7,486 nt of DNA. It comes from Crocinitomicaceae bacterium (GTDB lineage: Bacteria; Bacteroidota; Bacteroidia; Flavobacteriales_D; Crocinitomicaceae). Position numbers and translations under genes: made by a program. The notes beneath the pieces were generated by a model. That model did not search any database and was not told the DNA's origin. It was given only the letters and a program-made list of their open reading frames with translations. Positions 1 through 5,256 of the stretch are shown piece after piece (the first letter of the stretch is position 1; each line of letters starts with the position of its first letter). The stretch covers positions 1 to 7,486 of the forward strand of contig JALQTG010000020.1 in the NCBI GenBank assembly GCA_023264075.1, read 5' to 3'.

Positions 1-213
1 GAAGGTAGAACCCCTCTTCATACCTTCAGAGCAGATATTGATTATGCATTAGCTGAAGCGCATACTACTTACGGCCGTATCGGTATCAAGGTATGGATTT
101 GTAAGGGTGAGGTGTTCGGAAAGCGTGACTTGTCTCCAAACATTGGTTTGGATTCTAAGAAAGGTGGAGGACCCCGTGCTAAAGGTGGTGTAAAACAACG
201 TAGAAAGAAATAA
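1..213 (+). CDS. rpsC: 30S ribosomal protein S3 (uS3), C-terminal 70 residues, 5' end cut by window
   Basis: This is the last part of ribosomal protein S3, which sits on the head of the 30S subunit at the mRNA entry tunnel and contributes to mRNA helicase activity. The frame is open from base 1 and ends with TAA at 211-213. The visible residues include RADIDYALAEAHTTYGRIG followed by IKVWICKGEVFGKRDL, the well-conserved C-terminal domain of the family. A basic Gly/Lys/Arg tail ending GGVKQRRKK follows, as is common in Bacteroidota. The N-terminal KH domain lies upstream of the window. Position directly before rplP is the universal S10-cluster order. Identity is certain; the start cannot be seen. 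Confidence 0.97.
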   Translation, partial: EGRTPLHTFRADIDYALAEAHTTYGRIGIKVWICKGEVFGKRDLSPNIGLDSKKGGGPRAKGGVKQRRKK

Positions 214-239
214 GTGTTTGACTTTAAAAACTAATTGAG

Positions 240-668
240 ATGTTATCACCAAAGAGAACTAAATTTAGAAAAGCTCAGAAAGGTCGAAACCGAGGAATTG
301 CTCATAGAGGTAGTCAAATCGCTTTTGGATCTTTCGGATTGAAAACCCTAGAGCCAGGATGGATCACTTCCAGACAAATCGAAGCTTCACGTATCGCCGT
401 TACTCGTTACATGAAGAGAGAAGGTAAAGTTTGGATTCGTATCTTCCCGGACAAACCTGTAACTTCTAAGCCTGCAGAGGTAAGGATGGGTAAAGGTAAG
501 GGAGCGCCTAGTCATTGGGTAGCTGTTGTAAAACCAGGTAGAATCATGTTCGAAGCAGATGGTGTTCCTTACGAAACTGCTAAAGAAGCACTTCGTTTGG
601 CTGCCCAAAAGCTGCCGGTTAAATGTAAATTCGTTGTTCGCAACGATTATGTTATCCCAGGTAAATAA
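240..668 (+). CDS. rplP: 50S ribosomal protein L16 (uL16)
   Basis: L16 binds 23S rRNA near the A-site tRNA elbow and the peptidyl transferase centre and is a late-assembling 50S protein. The 142-residue product is close to the usual 136-144. It opens with MLSPKRTKFRKAQKGRNRG, the typical L16 start, which fixes the ATG at 240. Other family blocks are FGSFGLKTLEPGWITSRQIE (about 29-48), GKVWIRIFPDKPVTSKP (62-78) and VRMGKGKG (81-88). The Arg in the last block (R82) corresponds to the Arg hydroxylated by YcfD in E. coli; whether it is modified here is unknown. It begins 26 bases after rpsC. The leader has no Shine-Dalgarno sequence but has AATTG two bases before the ATG. Confidence 0.98.
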   Translation: MLSPKRTKFRKAQKGRNRGIAHRGSQIAFGSFGLKTLEPGWITSRQIEASRIAVTRYMKREGKVWIRIFPDKPVTSKPAEVRMGKGKGAPSHWVAVVKPGRIMFEADGVPYETAKEALRLAAQKLPVKCKFVVRNDYVIPGK

Positions 669-676
669 GAAGGAAA

Positions 677-871
677 ATGAAACAAGAAGAAATCGTACAA
701 TTGTCGTTAGGAGATTTAAACGATCGTTTGGATGAATCAAAGGAGAAAATGATGAAGTTACTTTTAAATCATAAAGTAGCTCCATTAGAAAATCCTCTTC
801 AGATTCGTGATTTGAGAAAAACGATTGCGAGATTGAATACGGAATTGAGTAAAAGAAACACACAAGCTTAA
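677..871 (+). CDS. rpmC: 50S ribosomal protein L29 (uL29)
   Basis: L29 is a small helical protein near the polypeptide exit tunnel, next to L23, where trigger factor and SRP dock. The 64-residue product matches the family's usual 60-75. It shows two helices: residues 2-30, rich in charged and Leu residues (LGDLNDRLDESKEKMMKL), and the conserved second half with PLENPLQIRDLRKTIARLNT (37-56). It starts 8 bases after rplP. A GGA lies only 2 bases before the ATG, too close to act as a normal Shine-Dalgarno. The stop codon TAA (869-871) sits in the middle of a 16-base perfect palindrome, described separately. Confidence 0.97.
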   Translation: MKQEEIVQLSLGDLNDRLDESKEKMMKLLLNHKVAPLENPLQIRDLRKTIARLNTELSKRNTQA

Positions 872-877
872 GCTTGT
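862..877 (+). repeat. Perfect 16-base palindrome over the rpmC stop codon (hairpin)
   Basis: ACAAGCTTAAGCTTGT is its own reverse complement. As RNA it can fold into a six-base-pair stem ACAAGC/GCUUGU with the loop UUAA, placing three bases of the loop (UAA, 869-871) as the rpmC stop codon. It ends 19 bases before the rpsQ ATG. There is no T-run after it, so it is not a standard terminator. A role is not established. Confidence 0.6.
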
Positions 878-896
878 TAATTAGAAATTGCTCGAA

Positions 897-1154
897 ATGG
901 AAAAGCGTAATTTAAGAAAAGAACGTACAGGTGTAGTAACCAGTGACAAAATGGATAAATCCATCGTTGTTGCGGTTGAACGTAAAGTAAAACACCCAAA
1001 ATATGGTAAGTTCATTAAAAAAACTACTAAATTTGTCGCCCACGATGAAAAAAACGAGTGTAACGAAGGTGACACCGTAAGAATTCAGGAGACTCGACCT
1101 TTAAGTAAATTAAAGAATTGGAGATTAGTAGAAATTGTAGAAAGAGCTAAATAA
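897..1154 (+). CDS. rpsQ: 30S ribosomal protein S17 (uS17)
   Basis: S17 is an OB-fold primary assembly protein that binds 16S rRNA in the 30S body. The ATG at 897 gives 85 residues starting MEKRNLRKERTGVVTSDKMD, which aligns with the normal family start. An in-frame TTG at 888 would add only three residues (MLE) and is less likely. Conserved blocks are RTGVVTSDKMDKSIVVAVER (10-29), HPKYGKFIKKTTKFVAHDE (33-51) and the C-terminal signature GDTVRIQETRPLSK (58-71) followed by KNWRLVEIVERAK. It follows rpmC by 25 bases, in the standard rpmC-rpsQ-rplN order. Confidence 0.97.
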   Translation: MEKRNLRKERTGVVTSDKMDKSIVVAVERKVKHPKYGKFIKKTTKFVAHDEKNECNEGDTVRIQETRPLSKLKNWRLVEIVERAK

Positions 1155-1164
1155 TCATTAAGTA

Positions 1165-1533
1165 ATGATACAAACAGAATCAAGACTTGCAGTAGCAGAC
1201 AACAGTGGAGCCAAAGAGGTGTTGTGTATTCGCGTTTTAGGCGGTACAAAACGTCGTTATGCCTCCGTTGGAGATAAAATCGTCGTAGCTGTCAAGAGCG
1301 CAATGCCCTCTGGAGCTGTCAAGAAAGGACAGGTTGCCAAGGCGGTAGTAGTTAGAACGAAAAAAGAAATCCGTCGTGCAGATGGTTCTTACATTCGTTT
1401 TGATGATAATGCTGTGGTTATTTTGAACCAAGCAAACGAGATGAGAGGTACTCGTATTTTCGGACCAGTAGCCCGTGAGTTACGTGAGAACAATTACATG
1501 AAAATTGTTTCACTTGCTCCTGAGGTGCTTTAA
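1165..1533 (+). CDS. rplN: 50S ribosomal protein L14 (uL14)
   Basis: L14 is a five-stranded beta-barrel protein of the 50S subunit that forms part of the intersubunit bridges and contacts L19; it is also the docking site of the silencing factor RsfS in other bacteria. The product has exactly the canonical length, 122 residues. It begins MIQTESRLAVADNSGAKEVL and continues CIRVLGGTKRRYASVGD, with KKGQVAKAVVVRTKKEIRR (53-71), FDDNAVVILN (79-88) and the ending GTRIFGPVARELRE (95-108) then MKIVSLAPEVL. Start and stop are clear. It begins 10 bases after rpsQ. Confidence 0.98.
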   Translation: MIQTESRLAVADNSGAKEVLCIRVLGGTKRRYASVGDKIVVAVKSAMPSGAVKKGQVAKAVVVRTKKEIRRADGSYIRFDDNAVVILNQANEMRGTRIFGPVARELRENNYMKIVSLAPEVL

Positions 1534-1545
1534 AATTGTAAAATT

Positions 1546-1860
1546 ATGCAAAAGAAATTACACATTAAAGTAGGTGACACCGTTAAAGTTTTAAGCGGTG
1601 AAGCACGAGGTCAAGAAGGAAAAGTGCAGTCCATTGATCGTAACAAAGAGCGCGTAGTAGTGGAAGGTGTTAACGTTGTAAAACGTCACACTAAACCAAG
1701 TGCTGCGAACCCTCAAGGTGGAATTGTGGAGAAAGAAGCGGGTCTTCACATATCTAACCTCATGCTTGTTCATAACGGTGAAGCAACTCGTGTTGGTCGT
1801 CGTGAGAATAAAGATGGAAAATTAGTTCGTTTCGCTAAGAAAACAGGGGAGGAGATATAA
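1546..1860 (+). CDS. rplX: 50S ribosomal protein L24 (uL24)
   Basis: L24 initiates 50S assembly by binding the 5' domain of 23S rRNA and lies close to the exit tunnel. The 104-residue product has an N-terminal KOW domain (about 6-35: HIKVGDTVKVLSGEARGQEG then KVQSIDR), followed by VVVEGVNVVKRHTKPSAANP (37-56) and GGIVEKEAGLHISNLMLV (58-75), all typical of bacterial L24. The length is normal. The last codons, GGG GAG GAG ATA, encode Gly-Glu-Glu-Ile and at the same time form the purine-rich sequence before rplE. The gap to rplE is only two bases, suggesting coupled translation. Confidence 0.98.
   Translation: MQKKLHIKVGDTVKVLSGEARGQEGKVQSIDRNKERVVVEGVNVVKRHTKPSAANPQGGIVEKEAGLHISNLMLVHNGEATRVGRRENKDGKLVRFAKKTGEEI
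1846..1854 (+). promoter_or_regulatory. Strong Shine-Dalgarno-like sequence before rplE
   Basis: GGGGAGGAG lies within the last codons of rplX. Its GGAGG core (1848-1852) ends 10 bases before the rplE ATG at 1863; the following GGAG is closer, at 8 bases. It is the only sequence of this strength before any start codon in the window. Bacteroidota mostly do not use Shine-Dalgarno pairing, so use of this site by the ribosome is uncertain. Confidence 0.5.
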
Positions 1861-1862
1861 TC

Positions 1863-2414
1863 ATGACGTATAAACCAAGACTTCAAGAAAAGTATGCAAC
1901 GGAGGTTATCCCTGCATTGACTGAGAAATTTGGGTTCAAATCTGTAATGAGAGTTCCCAAAATTGAAAAAATCGTTATCTCTCAAGGTATCGGTGAAGCT
2001 GTAGCTGACAAGAAAATTGTTGATAGCGCAGTGGATGATTTAACAATTATCACAGGCCAAAAAGCCGTGGCTACAATTTCGAAAAAGGACGTTTCTAACT
2101 TCAAGTTAAGAAAAGGAATGCCAATCGGAACAAAAGTTACCTTGCGTGGAGATAAAATGTATGAATTTTTAGATCGTTTGATTTCAATCGCTCTTCCACG
2201 TACACGTGATTTTAAAGGTGTACCTGCGAAAGGTTTTGATGGACGTGGAAATTTCAATATGGGTGTTAAAGAACACATCATCTTCCCTGAGATCGATATA
2301 GACAAAGTAAACAAAATTTTAGGTATGGATATTACCATCGTAACAAGTGCTCCTAACGATGAGGAAGGAAAAGCTTTGTTAGACGCGTTTGGTTTCCCAT
2401 TCACGAAAAAATAG
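1863..2414 (+). CDS. rplE: 50S ribosomal protein L5 (uL5)
   Basis: L5 binds 5S rRNA in the central protuberance and contacts P-site tRNA and S13 across the subunit interface. The 183-residue product has the usual length (about 180-188). Conserved blocks in order are VPKIEKIVISQGIGEAVADK (31-50), TGQKAVATISKKDVSNFKLR (64-83), KGMPIGTKVTLRG (84-96), LDRLISIALPRTRDFKG (103-119) and GRGNFNMGVKEHIIFPEID (127-145). The start MTYKPRLQEKY fits family N-termini. It begins two bases after rplX and has the window's one strong Shine-Dalgarno-like leader. In E. coli the start of this gene is where S8 represses the spc operon; whether that holds here is unknown. The stop is TAG. Confidence 0.98.
   Translation: MTYKPRLQEKYATEVIPALTEKFGFKSVMRVPKIEKIVISQGIGEAVADKKIVDSAVDDLTIITGQKAVATISKKDVSNFKLRKGMPIGTKVTLRGDKMYEFLDRLISIALPRTRDFKGVPAKGFDGRGNFNMGVKEHIIFPEIDIDKVNKILGMDITIVTSAPNDEEGKALLDAFGFPFTKK
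1870..1909 (+). other. Possible bulged-A hairpin at the start of rplE
   Basis: ATAAACC (1870-1876) can pair with GGTTAT (1904-1909), leaving one A unpaired. Inside the loop ACTT (1880-1883) can pair with AAGT (1890-1893). A further short pairing of GGGGA (1846-1850) with TCCCT (1909-1913) would bury part of the Shine-Dalgarno-like sequence, though it competes for T1909. Stems are short and A/T-rich, so the fold is only a candidate. Confidence 0.25.
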
Positions 2415-2418
2415 GAAT

Positions 2419-2688
2419 ATGGCAAAAGAATCAATGAAAGCGCGTGAGCGCAAAAGAGAAGCCTTAGTTGAGAAGTATGCTGCAAAAAGAGCTGCTTTGA
2501 AAGAGGCCGGTGATTGGGATGCACTTCAGAAATTACCTGCAAACTCATCTAAAGTAAGATTGCACAATCGTTGTGGTCTTACTGGTCGTCCAAGAGGATA
2601 CATGAGACAGTTTGGAATTTCGAGGGTGACATTTCGAGAAATGGCGCTTGCTGGGAAAATCCCAGGAATTAAAAAGGCTAGTTGGTAA
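2419..2688 (+). CDS. rpsN: 30S ribosomal protein S14 (uS14), long zinc-free type
   Basis: S14 sits in the 30S head and helps order 16S rRNA with S3 and S10. The ATG at 2419 gives 89 residues beginning MAKESMKARERKREALVEKY, the normal start of the long form; an upstream in-frame ATG at 2389 lies inside rplE and would add ten unconserved residues. The C-terminal half reads RLHNRCGLTGRPRGYMRQFG (47-66) and ends ALAGKIPGIKKASW. There is only one cysteine (C52), so the CxxC pairs of the short zinc-binding type are missing. This is the C-minus form. It begins four bases after rplE. Confidence 0.98.
   Translation: MAKESMKARERKREALVEKYAAKRAALKEAGDWDALQKLPANSSKVRLHNRCGLTGRPRGYMRQFGISRVTFREMALAGKIPGIKKASW
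2651..2665 (+). repeat. Short perfect inverted repeat near the 3' end of rpsN
   Basis: CTGGGA (2651-2656) and TCCCAG (2660-2665) are perfect reverse complements around AAA; as RNA, five GC-rich pairs with an AAAAU loop are likely. It codes for part of the conserved LAGKIPG of S14 and lies about 42 bases before the rpsH ATG. No T-run follows, so it is not a terminator. The protein constraint could explain it. Confidence 0.35.
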
Positions 2689-2707
2689 TCATATTATTAG
2701 AAAAAAA

Positions 2708-3106
2708 ATGAATACAGACCCGATAGCAGATTATTTAACGCGTATTAGAAACGCGAGTAGTGCCGGTAAAAAAGTGGTTGAAATCCCTGGTTCTAATGTA
2801 AAAAGAGCGATGACTAAGATCCTTTTTGAAAAAGGATACATCACAAATTTTGCATTCCAAGAGGATGACAAACAAGGCACTATTAAGATTGCATTAAAGT
2901 ATAACCCGTCTACAAAAACGCCAGCGATTACATCGCTACAGCGTATTTCTAAGCCAGGTTTAAGAAAGTACACGAACTCAACTGAACTTCCAAGAGTAAT
3001 TAACGGTCTTGGAATTGCGATTATCTCTACTTCTAAAGGTATCATTACTGATAAAGAAGCACGTAATTTGAAAGTTGGTGGTGAAGTACTTTGTTACGTA
3101 TATTAA
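2708..3106 (+). CDS. rpsH: 30S ribosomal protein S8 (uS8)
   Basis: S8 is a primary binder of 16S rRNA helix 21 in the 30S platform and, in E. coli, the translational repressor of the spc operon. The ATG at 2708 gives 132 residues, the usual length, beginning MNTDPIADYLTRIRNASSAG, which is the canonical N-terminus. An in-frame ATG at 2648 overlaps rpsN and would add twenty residues without family support. Other conserved parts are RISKPGLRKY (79-88), ELPRVINGLGIAIISTSKG (93-111) and ITDKEARNLKVGGEVLCYVY (113-132), the S8 signature and RNA-binding end. The leader is A-rich, with seven A residues directly before the ATG. Confidence 0.98.
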   Translation: MNTDPIADYLTRIRNASSAGKKVVEIPGSNVKRAMTKILFEKGYITNFAFQEDDKQGTIKIALKYNPSTKTPAITSLQRISKPGLRKYTNSTELPRVINGLGIAIISTSKGIITDKEARNLKVGGEVLCYVY

Positions 3107-3126
3107 TATTAAAGTAAATAACAAAA

Positions 3127-3681
3127 ATGTCAAGGATAGGTAAATCCCCAGTTACAATCCCGAGTGGAATTGAAGTGAAAGTTGACGGAAACGTTATCAC
3201 TGTGAAAGGCCCTAAAGGTGAGTTGACTCAAGAAGTTGATGCATCTGTGACGATTTCACAGGAAGACGGTGTACTCACTTTCCATCGCGCGACAGATGCG
3301 CCAGATCATAGATCAAAACATGGTTTGTACCGTGCATTGATTAACAATATGATAGTTGGTGTTTCGGAAGGGTATAAGAAGGAATTAGAAGTCATCGGTG
3401 TAGGTTACCGTGCAGAAGCTCAAGGTCAACTCTTGAATATGTCTGTAGGTTATTCTCACCCGATTATCATGAGTATTCCTGCAGAAGTTAAGGTATCTGC
3501 GCTTACTGAAAAAGGTAAGGCACCGGTTGTTACACTTGAGTCTCACGACAAGCAACTGATTGGACAAGTAGCTGCCAAAATTCGTTCTTTCCGTAAACCT
3601 GAACCATACAAAGGAAAAGGTATCCGCTATCGAGGAGAAGAAGTAAGAAGAAAAGCCGGTAAATCCGCAGGTAAAAAATAA
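3127..3681 (+). CDS. rplF: 50S ribosomal protein L6 (uL6)
   Basis: L6 binds 23S rRNA near the sarcin-ricin loop, at the landing site of the GTPase factors. The 184-residue product has the normal length. It starts MSRIGKSPVTIPSGIEVKVD and shows the family's two repeated domains: the first about 1-82 (with VITVKGPKGEL at 23-33), the second about 83-184. The C-terminal signature KPEPYKGKGIRYRGEEVRRK (157-176) is intact. The N-terminal ATG is unambiguous and lies 20 bases after rpsH behind an A/T-only-like leader that contains the small palindrome TTAATATTAA (3103-3112). Confidence 0.98.
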   Translation: MSRIGKSPVTIPSGIEVKVDGNVITVKGPKGELTQEVDASVTISQEDGVLTFHRATDAPDHRSKHGLYRALINNMIVGVSEGYKKELEVIGVGYRAEAQGQLLNMSVGYSHPIIMSIPAEVKVSALTEKGKAPVVTLESHDKQLIGQVAAKIRSFRKPEPYKGKGIRYRGEEVRRKAGKSAGKK

Positions 3682-3698
3682 CCTTAATTAATTGTATT

Positions 3699-4052
3699 AT
3701 GGCATTTAGTAAAATAGCTCGTAGAGCTAAAATAAAACGCAGAATCAGAAAGAGAGTTTCTGGTAATGCAGAGATTCCTCGTCTTACTGTATATAGAAGT
3801 AATAAGCAAATCTATGCACAGATTGTAGACGATCTTAAAGGAATTACATTAGTATCCGCTTCATCACAAATGATGAAAGAAACTGAAAAACTTCCAAAAA
3901 TCGAACAAGCTGCAGCAGTGGGTAAATTAATCGCTGAAAAAGCATTGAAAGCTGGTGTAAATCAAGTTGTTTTCGATAGAAATGGTTATTTGTATCATGG
4001 AAGAGTAAAGTCTCTAGCAGATTCAGCTCGTGAGGGTGGACTTAAATTTTAA
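3699..4052 (+). CDS. rplR: 50S ribosomal protein L18 (uL18)
   Basis: L18 binds 5S rRNA together with L5 and helps attach it to the central protuberance of the 50S subunit. The 117-residue product is the usual length. It has a strongly basic N-terminus (KIARRAKIKRRIRKRVSG, 5-22), then PRLTVYRSNKQIYAQIVDD (27-45), an Ala-rich helix AAAVGKLIAEKALKAG (71-86) and the conserved C-terminal end VVFDRNGYLYHGRVKSLADS (90-109) then AREGGLKF. The start lies 17 bases after rplF, with AATTG four bases before the ATG. Confidence 0.98.
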   Translation: MAFSKIARRAKIKRRIRKRVSGNAEIPRLTVYRSNKQIYAQIVDDLKGITLVSASSQMMKETEKLPKIEQAAAVGKLIAEKALKAGVNQVVFDRNGYLYHGRVKSLADSAREGGLKF

Positions 4053-4057
4053 TTGAA

Positions 4058-4576
4058 ATGGCAGCAAAAGTTTTAAATAGAGTAAAATCCTCAGAAATTG
4101 AGTTGAAAGACAAATTGGTTGGGGTAAATAGAGTTACTAAGGTAACAAAAGGTGGACGTACGTTCAGTTTCTCTGCTATCGTTGTAGTAGGAGATGAAAA
4201 CGGAATCGTAGGTCATGGATTAGGTAAAGCGAAAGAGGTAACAGAAGCAATTTCTAAAGGTATCGATGACGCGAAGAAAAACCTAATTCGAGTTCCAATC
4301 ATCAACTCTACTGTGCCTCACGCACAAAAGGGTAAGTTTGGTGGAGCTCGTGTTCTACTTAAGCCAGCTTCTAATGGTACAGGTGTAATCGCAGGTGGTG
4401 CGATGCGTGCCGTATTAGAGAGTGTTGGAATTCACAATGTATTAGCGAAATCTCAAGGTTCTTCTAACCCACACAACGTGGTTAAAGCTACTATGGATGC
4501 ACTTTCTCAAATGAGAGATGCTGTTTCCGTAGCGAAGCAAAGAGGAATTTCGATTGATCAAGTGTTTAACGGTTAA
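4058..4576 (+). CDS. rpsE: 30S ribosomal protein S5 (uS5)
   Basis: S5 sits on the back of the 30S subunit near the mRNA entry site and affects decoding accuracy; its loop near helix 34 is where spectinomycin-resistance changes occur in other bacteria. The 172-residue product contains the N-terminal RNA-binding domain with the unaltered loop VNRVTKVTKGGRTFSFSA (23-40), VVGDENGIVGHGLGKAKEV (43-61), and the C-terminal domain with PASNGTGVIAGGAMRAVLES (103-122) and VGIHNVLAKSQGSSNPHNVV (123-142). Length and start are normal. It begins five bases after rplR; AATTG lies two bases before the ATG. Confidence 0.98.
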   Translation: MAAKVLNRVKSSEIELKDKLVGVNRVTKVTKGGRTFSFSAIVVVGDENGIVGHGLGKAKEVTEAISKGIDDAKKNLIRVPIINSTVPHAQKGKFGGARVLLKPASNGTGVIAGGAMRAVLESVGIHNVLAKSQGSSNPHNVVKATMDALSQMRDAVSVAKQRGISIDQVFNG

Positions 4577-4586
4577 TAATAACGAA

Positions 4587-4763
4587 ATGGCTACAATTAA
4601 AATTAAGCAAGTTAAAAGCGCTATTAAACGTCCGAAAAGACAGAAAGACACGATCAAAGCGTTAGGATTGAGAAAATTAAATCACATCGTAGAAAAAGAG
4701 GCAACTCCTCAAATTCTTGGTATGGTCAAAAAAGTTCAACACTTAGTAAAAGTAGTTGAGTAG
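4587..4763 (+). CDS. rpmD: 50S ribosomal protein L30 (uL30)
   Basis: L30 is a small alpha/beta protein on the 50S surface. The ATG at 4587 gives 58 residues, the usual 55-60, starting MATIKIKQVKSAIKRPKRQK and continuing DTIKALGLRKLNHIVEKEAT, which is the family's conserved core (KxTIxALGLxKxxxxV). An in-frame ATG at 4554 overlaps rpsE and would add eleven unsupported residues. The protein is encoded between rpsE and rplO as in most bacteria. The stop is TAG. Confidence 0.97.
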   Translation: MATIKIKQVKSAIKRPKRQKDTIKALGLRKLNHIVEKEATPQILGMVKKVQHLVKVVE

Positions 4764-4784
4764 AACCCTTAAAAATTGAAAGAA

Positions 4785-5231
4785 ATGAATCTAAATAATT
4801 TAACTCCAGCGAAAGGCGCCGTAAAAAGTCAGCGTCGCATTGGTAGAGGTCAAGGTTCCGGTTATGGAGGTACTTCTACTCGCGGACACAAAGGAGCGAA
4901 ATCAAGATCTGGTTACAGTAAGAAGGTAGGTTTTGAAGGTGGACAAATGCCGCTTCAACGTCGTGTTCCCAAATTTGGTTTTAAGAACATTAACCGTGTT
5001 GAATTCAAAGCCATCAATCTTGATATCATCCAAGCACTAGTAGAAAAGAAAAATTTAACTGAAATTACGCCAGAGGTATTACGTGAAAACGGACTTGTTG
5101 GTCGAAACGAATTGGTTAAAATTCTTGGACGTGGTGAACTCAATGCAAAGATTAATGTAACTGCACACAAATTTTCTTCTTCTGCGAAAGCAGGAATCGA
5201 AGCCCAAGGTGGGAATTGTTCAGAAATCTAA
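4785..5231 (+). CDS. rplO: 50S ribosomal protein L15 (uL15)
   Basis: L15 is a late 50S assembly protein whose long N-terminal extension threads into 23S rRNA. The ATG at 4785 gives 148 residues starting MNLNNLTPAKGAVKSQRRIG; an in-frame TTG at 4776 would add only MKE and is less likely. The Gly/Arg-rich extension RRIGRGQGSGYGGTSTRGHK (17-36) then GAKSRSGYSKKVGFEGGQMP (37-56) is typical. The globular C-terminal part has VKILGRGELNAKINVTAHKF (111-130) and ends SSSAKAGIEAQGGNCSEI. The position before secY is universal in bacteria with this cluster. Confidence 0.98.
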   Translation: MNLNNLTPAKGAVKSQRRIGRGQGSGYGGTSTRGHKGAKSRSGYSKKVGFEGGQMPLQRRVPKFGFKNINRVEFKAINLDIIQALVEKKNLTEITPEVLRENGLVGRNELVKILGRGELNAKINVTAHKFSSSAKAGIEAQGGNCSEI

Positions 5232-5232
5232 T

Positions 5233-5240
5233 TAACTTTG
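5233..5240 (+). promoter_or_regulatory. Candidate internal promoter -7 element (TAnnTTTG) before secY
   Basis: TAACTTTG matches the Bacteroidota -7 consensus TAnnTTTG exactly and lies in the 25-base gap between rplO and secY, 16 bases before the ATG. The -33 element (TTG or TTTG about 17-21 bases upstream) is poor: the nearest TTG is at 5216-5218, only 14 bases away. It could support a secY transcript with a very short leader, or be a chance match. Confidence 0.3.
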
Positions 5241-5256
5241 CAAACTATTTTACCAA

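Noticed and set aside
387..863. Open frame of 158 codons on the minus strand opposite rplP and rpmC
   Set aside because: It is antisense to two real genes and its Ser/Phe/Leu-rich product looks like the reverse reading of Lys/Glu-rich coding sequence, not a protein.
888..896. TTG start for rpsQ (likewise TTG at 4776 for rplO and 6562 for infA)
   Set aside because: In each case an ATG two or three codons later gives the canonical N-terminus, and every other gene in the window starts with ATG.
2389..2418. Upstream ATG extending rpsN into rplE
   Set aside because: The ten added residues are not part of the S14 family; the ATG at 2419 gives the canonical MAKESMKARER start and no overlap.
1982..2548. 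Long open frame on the minus strand opposite rplE and rpsN (188 codons)
   Set aside because: It is fully antisense to two well-identified ribosomal genes, resembles no family I recognise, and is explained by codon bias of the + strand genes.
2648..2707. Upstream ATG extending rpsH by twenty residues into rpsN
   Set aside because: S8 proteins start at MxTDPIADYLTRIRNA, which matches the ATG at 2708.
3684..3691. TTAATTAA palindrome between rplF and rplR, and TTAATATTAA at 3103-3112
   Set aside because: Short A/T-only palindromes are expected by chance in such AT-rich leaders and form no stable hairpin.
4554..4586. Upstream ATG extending rpmD into rpsE
   Set aside because: The added residues have no family support; MATIKIKQVKS at 4587 is the normal L30 start.
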